Source: UKL13-3 sp040387195
GTDB taxonomy: Bacteria > Bacteroidota > Bacteroidia > UKL13-3
Assembly: GCA_040387195.1 (NCBI GenBank)
Contig: JAZKEF010000003.1
Location: 1 to 64,000 of the forward strand
Reading direction: 5' to 3'
DNA: 64,000 nt
The notes under the pieces are model-generated. The model was not told where the DNA came from. It ran no database searches and saw only the letters and a list, made by a program, of their open reading frames with translations. Positions 54,109 through 63,363 of the stretch are shown one piece after another (the stretch's first letter is position 1; each line of letters opens with the position of its first letter). A program made the translations under genes and the position numbers.

Positions 54109-55650
54109 ATGGAAATTTATTTAGTAGTTATCATTGTCATGGTAGCCCTGGGAGCAGGAGCCGGGTTGATGTATTTCGTCAACCAATCCATGCAAAAGAA
54201 CAAGGCCGATAACATTGTAAAAGAGGCCGAGGCTAAAGCAGAAGTGATTAAAAAAGATCGTATGCTGGAAGCCAAAGAGAAATTTATTCAGCTCAAGGCA
54301 GAGCATGAAAAAGAGGTAATGCAACGTAACCAAAACGTACTTACTGCCGAAAACAAAATCAAACAAAAAGAACAGTCCCTCAACCAGAAACTGGAACAAA
54401 CACAACGCAAGGATCAGGAGTTGGAACAAATCAGAGCCAGCCTCCAAAAACAACAGGAAACCTTGGCCCTCAAAAAAGAAGAGGTAGAAAAAGCCCATCA
54501 GTCACAGGTGAAACAGCTCGAAAAAATTGCAGGATTAACGGCCGCAGAAGCTAAATCACAATTGGTGGATGCTTTAACGGAAGAAGCCCGCACAGAGGCT
54601 ATGAGCAAAGTAAAAGACCTGGTTGATGAGGCTAAACTGACTGCCAATAAAGAAGCTAAAAAAATTATTCTGAGTTCAATCCAGCGCTCGGCTGCTGAAC
54701 ATGCCATCGAAAATTCGGTATCCGTTTTTAATATCGAAAATGATGAAATGAAAGGGCGGATTATTGGTCGTGAGGGACGAAATATCCGTGCACTGGAGGC
54801 TGCAACAGGAGTTGAAATTATTGTGGATGATACCCCGGAAGCCATCATTCTTTCCTGCTTTGATCCAATTCGGAGGGAGATTGCCCGTCTTTCATTGCAC
54901 CGGTTGGTTCAGGATGGCCGAATCCACCCTGCCCGTATTGAAGAAGTAGTTACCAAAACACGTAAACAACTGGAAGAAGAAGTTGTGGAGATTGGAGAGC
55001 GTACTTGTATCGATTTGGGAATTCACGGATTACACCCTGAGTTAATCCGCATGGTGGGACGGATGCGTTACCGTTCGAGCTATGGACAAAACTTATTACA
55101 ACACTCGCGTGAAGTAGCCAACCTGTGTGCTACCATGGCTGCCGAATTAGGTTTAAATGTGAAATTGGCTAAACGTGCCGGATTGCTACATGATATTGGG
55201 AAAGTGCCTGATGATGATCCGGAAACACCACATGCTTTATTGGGAATGAAGCTTGCTGAAAAATATAAAGAAAATTGGGAAGTGGTAAATGCTATCGGAG
55301 CGCATCATGATGAGGTTGAAATGACCTCAATCCTTTCTCCGATTATTCAGGCTTGTGATGCCATTTCAGGTTCACGTCCGGGTGCACGCAGAGAAGATAC
55401 CGAAAACTATATGAAACGTTTGAAGGATCTTGAAGGAATGGCGCTTAGTTACGGAGGTGTTGAAAAGGCATATGCCATTCAGGCTGGAAGAGAATTACGT
55501 GTAATTGTAGAATCTGAAAAGGTAACCGATGATCAGGCAGATGTATTGTCAATTGACCTGTCACAACGTATCCAAAAGGAGATGACGTATCCCGGACAAA
55601 TCAAAATTACAGTGATTCGCGAGAAGAGATCTGTAAATTTTGCTAAATAA
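54109..55650 (+). CDS. rny: Ribonuclease Y
   Basis: A membrane-anchored endoribonuclease that starts mRNA decay. 513 aa. Order: N-terminal transmembrane helix (VVIIVMVALGAGAGLMYFV), long coiled coil (about 30-190, very Glu/Lys/Gln rich), KH domain with GRIIGREGRNIRALEAATG (about 216-234), and an HD domain with AGLLHDIGKVPDD (about 361-373) and NAIGAHHDEVE that carries the metal ligands. The end GQIKITVIREKRSVNFAK is typical. It follows zapA, a frequent Bacteroidota order, and has a strong terminator. Confidence 0.97.
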   Translation: MEIYLVVIIVMVALGAGAGLMYFVNQSMQKNKADNIVKEAEAKAEVIKKDRMLEAKEKFIQLKAEHEKEVMQRNQNVLTAENKIKQKEQSLNQKLEQTQRKDQELEQIRASLQKQQETLALKKEEVEKAHQSQVKQLEKIAGLTAAEAKSQLVDALTEEARTEAMSKVKDLVDEAKLTANKEAKKIILSSIQRSAAEHAIENSVSVFNIENDEMKGRIIGREGRNIRALEAATGVEIIVDDTPEAIILSCFDPIRREIARLSLHRLVQDGRIHPARIEEVVTKTRKQLEEEVVEIGERTCIDLGIHGLHPELIRMVGRMRYRSSYGQNLLQHSREVANLCATMAAELGLNVKLAKRAGLLHDIGKVPDDDPETPHALLGMKLAEKYKENWEVVNAIGAHHDEVEMTSILSPIIQACDAISGSRPGARREDTENYMKRLKDLEGMALSYGGVEKAYAIQAGRELRVIVESEKVTDDQADVLSIDLSQRIQKEMTYPGQIKITVIREKRSVNFAK

Positions 55651-55670
55651 TATTCACACTTCGATATAAT

Positions 55671-55704
55671 AAAAGGTTGACTGTCACAGTCAACCTTTTT
55701 TGTT
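55671..55704 (+). terminator. Terminator of rny
   Basis: AAAAGGTTGACTG (55671-55683) and CAGTCAACCTTTT (55687-55699) form a 13-bp stem with a TCA loop, then a T run. It lies 21 bp past the rny stop. Confidence 0.92.
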
Positions 55705-55773
55705 TCCGGGTTTTGTTGGTTTTCTATTATTTAAAAGCGAATTTCATACATACAATTAAACACGAAACACTAT

Positions 55774-56328
55774 ATGAAAAAATTTGGCCTGTATTCAATA
55801 GCACTGCTGATGCTGGGCATCGGAACGCTAAACACCGGTTGTATGGGCTCATGGGCTATCACCAAAAAAGTATACAAATGGAACGAACATGCAACAGGAA
55901 ATAAATTTGTAGACAATGGCATTTTCTATTTACTCTGCTGGTGGTTTTACCCATTAACAACATTTGTTGATTTCGCCTTATTAAACCTGATTGAATTCTG
56001 GTCCGGCTCTAATCCATTGGCGATGGCTCCAGGCCACATGGAAAAGGGAATTGTGAAGGCAAAGGATGGCAATACTTACGAAATGACGGTGACTCAAAAC
56101 CGTTACGAAATGGTAGCATTAACCGGTGCAAGCAAAGGACAAAAAACTACTATATTCTTCACACCGGCCACTCAAACCTGGAGTGTTGATAAAAATAATG
56201 AGATTCATCCACTTGCAACTATTCATCAGGACATCAATAAAGTAGAGATCTTCTGTGCCGATGGTTCCGTTTCCTTGGTGGATATGGGTTCATTCAATGC
56301 TCAGGGTCTTTTGAAAGGATCATATTAA
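55774..56328 (+). CDS. DUF3332 family lipoprotein
   Basis: A 184-aa envelope protein of the DUF3332 family. Its lipobox LNTGC (Cys23) follows a hydrophobic signal (YSIALLMLGIGTL). The GSWAITKKVYKWNE segment and the hydrophobic FYLLCWWFYPLTTFVDFALLNLIEFWSG (two membrane-like helices) are the family's hallmark. The C-terminal half is a soluble beta-rich region. The function is unknown. Its own terminator suggests a single-gene transcript. Confidence 0.88.
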   Translation: MKKFGLYSIALLMLGIGTLNTGCMGSWAITKKVYKWNEHATGNKFVDNGIFYLLCWWFYPLTTFVDFALLNLIEFWSGSNPLAMAPGHMEKGIVKAKDGNTYEMTVTQNRYEMVALTGASKGQKTTIFFTPATQTWSVDKNNEIHPLATIHQDINKVEIFCADGSVSLVDMGSFNAQGLLKGSY

Positions 56329-56347
56329 CAACTATTACTTGTTCCGT

Positions 56348-56381
56348 AAAAGTCACTTCGGTTAAACGGGGTGACTTTTTT
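56348..56381 (+). terminator. Terminator of the DUF3332 gene
   Basis: AAAAGTCAC (56348-56356) and GTGACTTTT (56371-56379) form a 9-bp stem with the loop partly paired, followed by T, 20 bp past the stop. Confidence 0.88.
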
Positions 56382-56548
56382 TATTCTAAGCTACCATATA
56401 CACAATGAGCAACAAATCAATTAATTAAGATATTTCTAACTTGGTATTTAAGGCAATTCATTTTCGTCCCTATTTTCATTAACCCTACATAAACAGGATA
56501 CCCCATGCAACGACTTTGTCTTTTTTCGGTTCTTGATAATCAGTATCA

Positions 56549-56556
56549 TAAATTTG
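56549..56556 (+). promoter_or_regulatory. -7 element upstream of the type B T9SS protein
   Basis: TAAATTTG (TAnnTTTG) lies 26 nt before the ATG at 56575. A TTG at 56533-56535 is only 13 nt upstream, too close for the usual spacer, so the -33 element is uncertain. Confidence 0.45.
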
Positions 56557-56574
56557 GTTACCTTAGTTTTTTAA

Positions 56575-58962
56575 ATGAAAAAAGTAGTACTACTCGTTGC
56601 CTTGCTTTGGGGTTGTGAAACCTCCTTTGCCAAACATATTGTTGGTGGTGCTTTTGCATTAAAACACCTGAGTGGAAATAACTATACCCTTACCTTAAAA
56701 GTGCTGCGCGACTGCAATGGTGGCGGTGCCGACTTTGATGATCCTGCAACTGTCGGAGTGTTTGATAAAAACACAAATGAACTGATCGAAACCTATAAGC
56801 TTCAGTTGTCAACCGAGGAAAATTTAAATTTTTCAGGTATCAACTGTACCACAGGTATCCCCAACACCTGTACAACATTAGGCACCTACACAAAAACCAT
56901 TACACTTGCCCCTTCCAAATTCAACAACAATACAGGTTATTACTTCGCTTACCAACGTTGTTGTCGAAATAATATCATTACCAATATCTCGTCTCCTGAA
57001 GATGCCGGAATTGCCATCTATATGGAAATTCCACCTCCACGGAACCTCATTAATTCAACACCCTATTTTACTGCAAACCCAAATACCTTTTTGTGTGTGG
57101 GAAGTTTGGCAAAATACAACCTCAATTTTAAAGATTATGACGGTGATCAACTCGTATACTCATTTGTGAATCCGTTGAATGGAAACCTTGGCCCGGGCAA
57201 TCCTGCCAGTAATGTTGCTTCTCCCGGACCCTATCCGGATGTAACCTGGTTCGGAGCACATAATACCAATCAGCAAATTATGGGTGCACCTTCCTTATCC
57301 ATTCATCCATCAACCGGAGAAATTAATGTTAACCCGATTCAGGCCGGCATTTATGTTGTGGCAATTAAGGTTGAGGAGTTCCGGATGGGAATCAAAATTG
57401 GAGAGGTACGCCTAGAGCTCCAATTTAATGTTACAGATTGTCCACAACCTGTACCTCAAATTATGTTCAAGACAATTCATGGAGCATTTATGAGTAGCAA
57501 CCTCACTATCCAAACACCAGAGATGGGTTGTTTTGATATTGAAGCCTCAGATATTGCTGACTCAATATTTATGGTCGTTAAAAATGTATCGGCCGATACC
57601 AATATTGTAACTAAACCGACTTTTACCAGAACCATTAATGCATTTAAGAATATTACCAATAGGGTATGCTGGGAAGCTTCCTGCGATTTACCCGATGGAA
57701 AAACACAACAACTCCTCGTTGAGGTTACTGATAATGGATGTCCATTCCCCACCCGATCCGTATCTGTTATCAATCTTAAAACAATACCGCTGCCACGTGT
57801 AAATGCTACCGACATCCTTTGCATGACCCTGATTAACGATCAAGCTACTCAATTCTATTGGGGTGATTCAACGGGTAACCCTCCTTACTTTCATAAGTAT
57901 AATATTTACCGTGCTATTAATGATGGTCCATTTGAAGTGTTGGATTCAATATTTGATAAAGGTCTTCGTACATACAATGATCCAAATACTCCTCAATATA
58001 ATGTAAACAACTACCGTTACTTTATGCGTTCTGTTAATCAATGTATGAAAGAAGGTTCGTCATCCGATACCTTGGGAACATTTGAACAGCTGAAGTATAT
58101 CCCCGACCAACAAAAGCTCATTACGGCAACTGTATATGATAAAAACAAGATATTAATTACCTGGCCTAAAACCTACGAGAAAGATTTTGCCAGGTACATG
58201 ATCTATAAAACGGAAGCTTCCGCAAACAATTACCAACTCATACACACGTATACCAAAATATCAGACACCGTCTTTATTGATTCAGATGTTGATATCAATA
58301 ATTACTCTTACTGTTATCACATTATCATGAAGGATACCTGTGATAACTATGGTCCGCAAGGACTTACAGCCTGTACCATACTGCTTAAAGGTAACTCTCT
58401 TCCCTATAAACACAACCTTTCTTGGACTCCTTATGATTTTTGGGAGTCGGGAACTGCCCATTATGATATTGTGAGGCTGGGAAATGAATCTCCCGTTGAA
58501 AGATGCATGCTGGCCAATTCAGATGAAACAACTTTTAATGATGATGATCTGGATGTAAAATCCGGAATCTTTACGTATAGTGTTATCGCCAATCAACAAT
58601 CCGATCTCAACTATTTTATAGGAGGAATACGTACCCTCAACGGATACGCCCAAAGTCAATCCAACTCCATTGATCTTATGCAGAAACCGATGGTATACGT
58701 ACCCACAGCTTTTACTCCCAATGGAGACGGTGTAAATGAGATCTGGAATATCCGCGACTTGTATGTAAAGGATTATCAATTAGTAGTTTACAACAAATGG
58801 GGACAATTGGTTTTCCAAAGTGACTCTAAAAATACAAAATGGAGCGGCAATTCAGAAAATGGTGATAGTGAGCCAACTGACGTTTATATTTACCGCCTCA
58901 TCTATACCGGTTATGATGAAAGTCGCTCAGTATTACAGGGCAACGTTACTATATTAAGATAA
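56575..58962 (+). CDS. T9SS-secreted protein with gliding-motility-type (type B) C-terminal domain
   Basis: A 795-aa secreted protein. Signal peptide about 1-19 (VVLLVALLWGCETSFA, then KHIVGG). The N-terminal ~300 residues carry the KHIVGGAFAL ... YTLTLKVLRDCNGGG pattern and several cysteines (YQRCCRNN) typical of large Bacteroidota surface proteins. Fibronectin-like beta segments follow (about 415-700; YKYNIYRAIND-like and KTEASANNYQLI strands). The last ~85 residues are the type B sorting domain (VPTAFTPNGDGVNEIWNI ... VVYNKWGQLVF ... TDVYIYRLIYTG), which sends the protein through T9SS in gliding-type species. No catalytic site is evident. It is probably an adhesin or part of the surface layer. 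Confidence 0.88.
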   Translation: MKKVVLLVALLWGCETSFAKHIVGGAFALKHLSGNNYTLTLKVLRDCNGGGADFDDPATVGVFDKNTNELIETYKLQLSTEENLNFSGINCTTGIPNTCTTLGTYTKTITLAPSKFNNNTGYYFAYQRCCRNNIITNISSPEDAGIAIYMEIPPPRNLINSTPYFTANPNTFLCVGSLAKYNLNFKDYDGDQLVYSFVNPLNGNLGPGNPASNVASPGPYPDVTWFGAHNTNQQIMGAPSLSIHPSTGEINVNPIQAGIYVVAIKVEEFRMGIKIGEVRLELQFNVTDCPQPVPQIMFKTIHGAFMSSNLTIQTPEMGCFDIEASDIADSIFMVVKNVSADTNIVTKPTFTRTINAFKNITNRVCWEASCDLPDGKTQQLLVEVTDNGCPFPTRSVSVINLKTIPLPRVNATDILCMTLINDQATQFYWGDSTGNPPYFHKYNIYRAINDGPFEVLDSIFDKGLRTYNDPNTPQYNVNNYRYFMRSVNQCMKEGSSSDTLGTFEQLKYIPDQQKLITATVYDKNKILITWPKTYEKDFARYMIYKTEASANNYQLIHTYTKISDTVFIDSDVDINNYSYCYHIIMKDTCDNYGPQGLTACTILLKGNSLPYKHNLSWTPYDFWESGTAHYDIVRLGNESPVERCMLANSDETTFNDDDLDVKSGIFTYSVIANQQSDLNYFIGGIRTLNGYAQSQSNSIDLMQKPMVYVPTAFTPNGDGVNEIWNIRDLYVKDYQLVVYNKWGQLVFQSDSKNTKWSGNSENGDSEPTDVYIYRLIYTGYDESRSVLQGNVTILR

Positions 58963-59213
58963 TATATTCACTATCAACACATTACACCGATTTCATCGAT
59001 TTTACCCTGTTGATAACCCCCTCCTTATCCACACCCTATAAACATTTACAAGTCAATTGTGCATAAGCATCCTTTTGCCTCTTAAAAGTTGTGAGTAAAC
59101 AACGTATCCTCCTTGGGTGTTAATTCAGCGGGAGGCCCTACATTTACAAGTGTTACAGCGATTTCAAAACCCGCTGACAATCAACAGCAATTAAACTAAA
59201 AACACAAAAGATA
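58963..59213. other. Intergenic region with a cluster of DnaA-box-like sites
   Basis: A gene-free 251 bp between the type B T9SS gene and the 59214 gene. It holds an exact DnaA box TTATCCACA at 59025-59033 (plus), the consensus form TTATGCACA at 59066-59058 (minus), TTATCAACA at 59016-59008 (minus, one mismatch) and TTACTCACA at 59098-59090 (minus, one mismatch), with CTATCAACA at 58971-58979. The left edge is AT-rich. It could be a replication origin, a DnaA-titrating or DnaA-regulated site, or chance. A 13-mer CTGACAATCAACA at 59174-59186 also occurs upstream of fumC (5907-5919). Confidence 0.5.
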
Positions 59214-59552
59214 ATGGAAGAAAAAGTAACCCTCATTGCTCGCAGAAAGAGTATTCAAATTGTTTTCGACTATGCCATGGACTTAAAAATTCCTTTTCAG
59301 GTAAGTGCCCGTGGAATTTCGGCCGATGAATTTGAGATAGACCTGACAATCAACGGAATAAAACAAGCCGTTGCCTTGGGTATGTTTGTAAAAGAGCATA
59401 AATTTGAAGTCTCAGGTTTAGGCGAATTAGCCAAAGTAAAAATGAACGGTAACGGCTCTAAAAAGCCTGAGTCAAAAGAGAACGGATTGGGAAGTCTTGC
59501 AGAAGTTGTTTCTGTAACAGAAGAACCAGCAGCATCTGTACTCAATTTTTAA
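59214..59552 (+). CDS. Conserved-looking hypothetical protein
   Basis: A 112-aa soluble protein without signal peptide. A compact alpha/beta part (about 1-75; KSIQIVFDYAMDLKIPFQVSARGIS, EIDLTINGIKQAVALGMFVKEHKFEV) is followed by a Lys/Ser/Glu-rich tail. I do not recognise the family. It is the gene directly downstream of the DnaA-box cluster and ends in a shared bidirectional terminator with the convergent gene. Coding quality (codon use, balanced composition, ATG start) looks real. Confidence 0.7.
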   Translation: MEEKVTLIARRKSIQIVFDYAMDLKIPFQVSARGISADEFEIDLTINGIKQAVALGMFVKEHKFEVSGLGELAKVKMNGNGSKKPESKENGLGSLAEVVSVTEEPAASVLNF

Positions 59553-59605
59553 TACGGAAAACCGGCAACGGAAGTTGTCATGTTTTTATAGTTGATTCAT
59601 TACAC

Positions 59606-59635
59606 AAAAAAGCCCCGTTTATTCGGGGCATTTTT
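59606..59635. terminator. Bidirectional terminator between two hypothetical genes
   Basis: GCCCCG (59612-59617) and CGGGGC (59624-59629) form the stem, with AAAAA on the left and TTTTT on the right, so that it can end both the plus-strand gene at 59552 and the minus-strand gene at 59639. Confidence 0.88.
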
Positions 59636-59638
59636 GTT

Positions 59639-59923
59639 TTACAGGAAACTGATTCTGTTGATGCAGGAAATAGGAATCACCACACCTCCTTTTAATGTAA
59701 CATTATCATCAGTTGTCGCCCAAACTGTAGTTTCAACTTCTTTCACTCCTTCAGTGGTTGTAAAAAATATCTTATACTTCACATGCTCACTGTTTCCCAA
59801 AATCATCGCCTTCTCTAATTCGGCCTTTCTCTCTGCACGAGCATCTTTAGTATCGAGCACATCATAGGTTACAAAATGATATTTTGTAACTTCTTCTTTA
59901 GGGATTAATTCAAAGTCGTTCAT
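59639..59923 (-). CDS. Small hypothetical protein, conserved-looking
   Basis: A 94-aa soluble protein: an acidic helix with RAERKAELEKAMILGN (about 29-44), then a beta-strand series (VKYKIFFTTTEGVKEVETTVW, NVTLKGGVVIPISCINRISF). No signal peptide or known motif. It may be a small single-domain beta-rich protein. I do not recognise the family. It is convergent with the 59214 gene and divergent from the SprT-like gene. The start is ATG at 59923. Confidence 0.7.
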   Translation of the reverse strand: MNDFELIPKEEVTKYHFVTYDVLDTKDARAERKAELEKAMILGNSEHVKYKIFFTTTEGVKEVETTVWATTDDNVTLKGGVVIPISCINRISFL

Positions 59924-60007
59924 TTATTTCTAATATTAATGATACCAAATTAAGTATTGTTGTGTGAAAATAACAAACAACTTTAAATTTAAGGTTGTTT
60001 TAATTTC

Positions 60008-60676
60008 ATGCATAAATCTTTATTATTAGGTCAGATTGATGATATCCAGCTCCATCACAAAAAACGGATGATGTCGGTACTGGGTCAATACGTTCCTGCT
60101 CAGGCTGTGGAGTATTGCTCAGAGTTGATTATGCTTTATAAATTGCACTTGCACATAGAGGTGGAACGGAAGGATCGGTTGGGCGATTATAGTCCGCATC
60201 TCGGCAAGGGAAATCGTATCAGTATCAATCACAACCTGAATCCCTTCGATTTTCTGATTACCTTTATTCATGAACTGGCCCACCATGTTACTTTCAAAAA
60301 ATATGGTCCACATCACCAGTCACATGGGGCCGAATGGAAAGAAGAATTTAAAAACTGCATGCGGCCTGTTGTGATGATGCGCATTTTTCCTCCGGACATT
60401 GAACAACCACTTATTAAACATATGCAGGCCCCAAAGTATACCCATAGCGGAGACGTAGCGCTTATGAAAGCGTTAATGAAATACAATAAGCAACAATTAT
60501 ATATCCTGTTGGATGATTTACCCGATCGTACCCTGTTTAAAATGTCGGGGCGGAGTAAGCTTATCATGCGAAAGCTGGAGAAACTCCGCACGTATGCAAT
60601 GTGTGAAGAAATAAGTACTGGCAAAAAATATAAAGTGCACTTACTGGCCAAAGTTGTAACAATGGACTCTATTTAG
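60008..60676 (+). CDS. SprT-like zinc metalloprotease-domain protein
   Basis: A 222-aa protein with the SprT/WSS1-type zinc-binding motif HELAHH (about residues 93-98; FIHELAHHVTF) and a third His ligand in SHGAEWKEEF about 15 residues later. Such domains occur in proteases that degrade DNA-protein crosslinks and in related proteins of unknown activity. The C-terminal part (about 125-222) is basic and may bind nucleic acid (SGRSKLIMRKLEKL). No signal peptide. It is convergent with the TauE gene, 4 bp away. Confidence 0.82.
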   Translation: MHKSLLLGQIDDIQLHHKKRMMSVLGQYVPAQAVEYCSELIMLYKLHLHIEVERKDRLGDYSPHLGKGNRISINHNLNPFDFLITFIHELAHHVTFKKYGPHHQSHGAEWKEEFKNCMRPVVMMRIFPPDIEQPLIKHMQAPKYTHSGDVALMKALMKYNKQQLYILLDDLPDRTLFKMSGRSKLIMRKLEKLRTYAMCEEISTGKKYKVHLLAKVVTMDSI

Positions 60677-60680
60677 ATTT

Positions 60681-61505
60681 TTACTTGGAGAAAAGCTCAT
60701 ATACCAGCTTGAAGAAAACAATGCTGATAAATGATGCAAACACCAATCGGATAAGTTCCGGTTTGGTTTTCTGTGAAATATTTACGCCAATCGGTGCAAA
60801 AATGAAAGTGGCAAGAATCATTGGAATCACGATAGGTAACATGATAAACCCAATCTGCATACCAGGAATAATAAGAGGAGCCGTTGAAGAAAGATTATAA
60901 AGTCCAATAGCAATGGCAAAAAACGGAATTACTCCATTTGATATGGAACTTGCCTTTTTAATGGGTACGCGCAAAGCATCCGTAAATACGGGTGTCATTA
61001 CTACCCCTCCACCCAAACCGGATAATGCTGTAATAATTCCGGCAAAGAACCCTGTTATTGAAAACAGATAAGGGTTTTCGGTCTGATTGCTATCATCTTT
61101 AGCCGGGGCCTTGGCAAAAAACATCCGCACAATAATCACAAACAACATCACAATAAACACGTAATTAAATGCCTGCTTTGAATACCATGTCCCTGTTTTG
61201 ATAAAATAGGTCATCACTAAAGCCGTAATCATTCCCGGAAGTGCCGTATACAATATTTCCTTCGGGAAAAAATTTTTCATCCTGTACTGTTTAAATGAAG
61301 CCACCGCTCCAGAAAAAATAATGGTAAACAATGAATTTGCAAGAATCCCCTTTACAAGTAAATCATCACGCATCCCCAATTTGTATAAAAAATAATCGAG
61401 AATCGGAATATACACAATGCCTCCGCCTACACCCAGGAATCCGGCAATAAAGGCACCCAATGAACCCAATAAAAATAAGATGATATAATCTGAGAATACT
61501 AACAC
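60681..61505 (-). CDS. TauE/SafE family sulfite/organosulfonate exporter
   Basis: A 274-aa inner-membrane permease of the TauE/SafE (DUF81) family with seven to eight hydrophobic segments. The two family repeats start IILFLLGSLGAFIAGFLGVGGGIVYIP and LFSITGFFAGIITALSGLGGGVVMTP, with the GxGGG motifs typical of the family. Members move sulfite, taurine-derived sulfonates or similar anions; the substrate is unknown. It is upstream of nothing obviously sulfur-related. Confidence 0.9.
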   Translation of the reverse strand: MLVFSDYIILFLLGSLGAFIAGFLGVGGGIVYIPILDYFLYKLGMRDDLLVKGILANSLFTIIFSGAVASFKQYRMKNFFPKEILYTALPGMITALVMTYFIKTGTWYSKQAFNYVFIVMLFVIIVRMFFAKAPAKDDSNQTENPYLFSITGFFAGIITALSGLGGGVVMTPVFTDALRVPIKKASSISNGVIPFFAIAIGLYNLSSTAPLIIPGMQIGFIMLPIVIPMILATFIFAPIGVNISQKTKPELIRLVFASFISIVFFKLVYELFSK

Positions 61506-61565
61506 AATGGAATACGTTTAATTGACTACTTGCGAAAGTAATCAAAAACGGAAATTCCGGTTGGT

Positions 61566-63236
61566 TTATTTCTTAGCAGTCGGCCTCAACAGTGATTTGT
61601 ACCGTGCAGGATCATTCAACACCTTCAAAGCCTCCTGTATATCCTCATCGCTTTTAAAGGATGCTTCATACCTTGCCTTTTGGAAATAATACCTTCTGGT
61701 AATCTCTTCTTCCAGCAATTCTGCTATTTCAGTTTTGTTCCTGTCAAGGTCAGCCTGCTTATCATGGGTAAAGTTTAACTTCAGACTTTCGTATTGCGCT
61801 TTGATACCCTCAAAATACTTTTCATCTTCTGCCTTCTTTTTAAACTCTTCCAAAGCCTTTTCGGTTTGAGTGGTATAATCATATTCCTTTCCCGAAATAA
61901 ACTTCTTAAAGTCCGCGAAATCATCATCTGTCAGCTTAAAGCTTTTTGCTGCCGTTATACTTGTGTGTTTGTTGCGGTAATAAGTTGCATAATCAAATAT
62001 CAACTGCTTCGATAATAAACTCTCTGCAATTTTAGAATACCCTTTATGCGTTACCGTAATATCAGGCTCTACTCCACCACCATCATAAACCTTACGCCCT
62101 GCTTTGGTTTTAAATTCTTTTTTTAAACTATCGGGAACACTTCCCACACTTCCATCTTCATTGCGGTGCGAATAGTCCAATGCCTGAATACACCGACCCG
62201 AAGGTGTATAATATTTGGCTGTGGTAATCTTGATTTGTGTTCCGTAACTCAGCGGACGTGTATTTTGTACAAGCCCTTTCCCGAAAGTACGTAATCCGAT
62301 AACTACTCCCCTGTCCAGATCCTGCAAACTCCCCGAAACAATTTCAGAAGCCGAAGCTGAAGAACGATTGGTTAAAACCACCAACGGCATCTCAGTATCA
62401 ATTGGTTGATTGAGCGTTCGGTATACCTTTTCCGACTCCTTAATCTTTCCTTTGGTGCTCACTACTTCGAGCCCTTGCGGAACGAACACATTTACAATAT
62501 TCACTGACTCATGCAACAATCCCCCCGGATTTCCCCTCACATCCAGAATCACAGATGTAATTCCCGAATTTTTCTTTAGTTCCACCAATGCATCCTTCAC
62601 TTCTTTCCCTGCATCATTGGTAAACGACTGTAACCTGATGTATCCCGTATGTTCATCTATCATCCCAACATAAGGCACATTTTTAACATGGATCTCTTCA
62701 CGAGTGAGTATTTTAATCATCTCGCCCTCTCCTTCTCTTTTAATTTTCAACTTTACTTTAGTACCCGGTTGTCCTTTTAACATCTTGCTTATGTCGCTAC
62801 TGTTTTTACCTTTCACTGAATTACCTTCCACTTCCAGCAATATATCACCGGCACGTAAATCTTCCTTTTGTGCCGGGTAACCCTCATAAGGATCTGTAAT
62901 CATGATAAACTCTCCCTTTTGCCCTATTTGTGAACCAATACCTCCGTATTGTCCGGTCATTTGAAAACGGAAATCCTCAATTTCAGATTCAGAAATATAG
63001 TTCGTGTAGGGATCAAGCGAATTGAGCATCTCATCAATGGCCTTACGCATCAATTTCCCCGCATCAATATCATCCACATAATATGCATTCACCTCGCGGT
63101 AGAGCGTGGCAAAAATGTCGAGGTTCTTAGAAATCTCAAAATAATTGGTGCCGGCATTATTAAAGGAGAAAAGGGTTACCAATACCAGTAATCCTGCAAC
63201 ATAATACCATCTGATCTTTTTAAACAGTGCTTTCAT
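61566..63236 (-). CDS. C-terminal processing peptidase (S41 family, CtpA/Prc-like)
   Basis: A 556-aa periplasmic serine protease anchored by one N-terminal helix (WYYVAGLLVLVTLFSFN). A PDZ domain (about 85-165; GGIGSQIG, LRAGDILLEVEG) precedes the S41 catalytic domain. The catalytic Ser is S295 in SASASE and the Lys is K320 in TFGKG, with the normal 25-residue spacing. The C-terminal ~200 residues (about 355-556) are an additional charged helical domain. It trims or degrades C-termini of exported proteins. It lies upstream of nothing and downstream of yidD in the rnpA-yidD-S41 order often seen in Bacteroidota. Confidence 0.93.
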   Translation of the reverse strand: MKALFKKIRWYYVAGLLVLVTLFSFNNAGTNYFEISKNLDIFATLYREVNAYYVDDIDAGKLMRKAIDEMLNSLDPYTNYISESEIEDFRFQMTGQYGGIGSQIGQKGEFIMITDPYEGYPAQKEDLRAGDILLEVEGNSVKGKNSSDISKMLKGQPGTKVKLKIKREGEGEMIKILTREEIHVKNVPYVGMIDEHTGYIRLQSFTNDAGKEVKDALVELKKNSGITSVILDVRGNPGGLLHESVNIVNVFVPQGLEVVSTKGKIKESEKVYRTLNQPIDTEMPLVVLTNRSSASASEIVSGSLQDLDRGVVIGLRTFGKGLVQNTRPLSYGTQIKITTAKYYTPSGRCIQALDYSHRNEDGSVGSVPDSLKKEFKTKAGRKVYDGGGVEPDITVTHKGYSKIAESLLSKQLIFDYATYYRNKHTSITAAKSFKLTDDDFADFKKFISGKEYDYTTQTEKALEEFKKKAEDEKYFEGIKAQYESLKLNFTHDKQADLDRNKTEIAELLEEEITRRYYFQKARYEASFKSDEDIQEALKVLNDPARYKSLLRPTAKK

Positions 63237-63363
63237 GGGTTTGTCTTAATATGAAGTGCAATAATGTGTTTGCGTAAATTTGGAACAAGTCTGTTTTACA
63301 TTCGATATTACAGATTATTCCAGTTATATTTTTCCTAATGTGATAAACGGAAAATCCCATTAC

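Noticed and set aside
55677..55904. 75-codon frame upstream of and overlapping the DUF3332 gene
   Set aside because: Begins in the rny terminator and overlaps the signal peptide of a better candidate.
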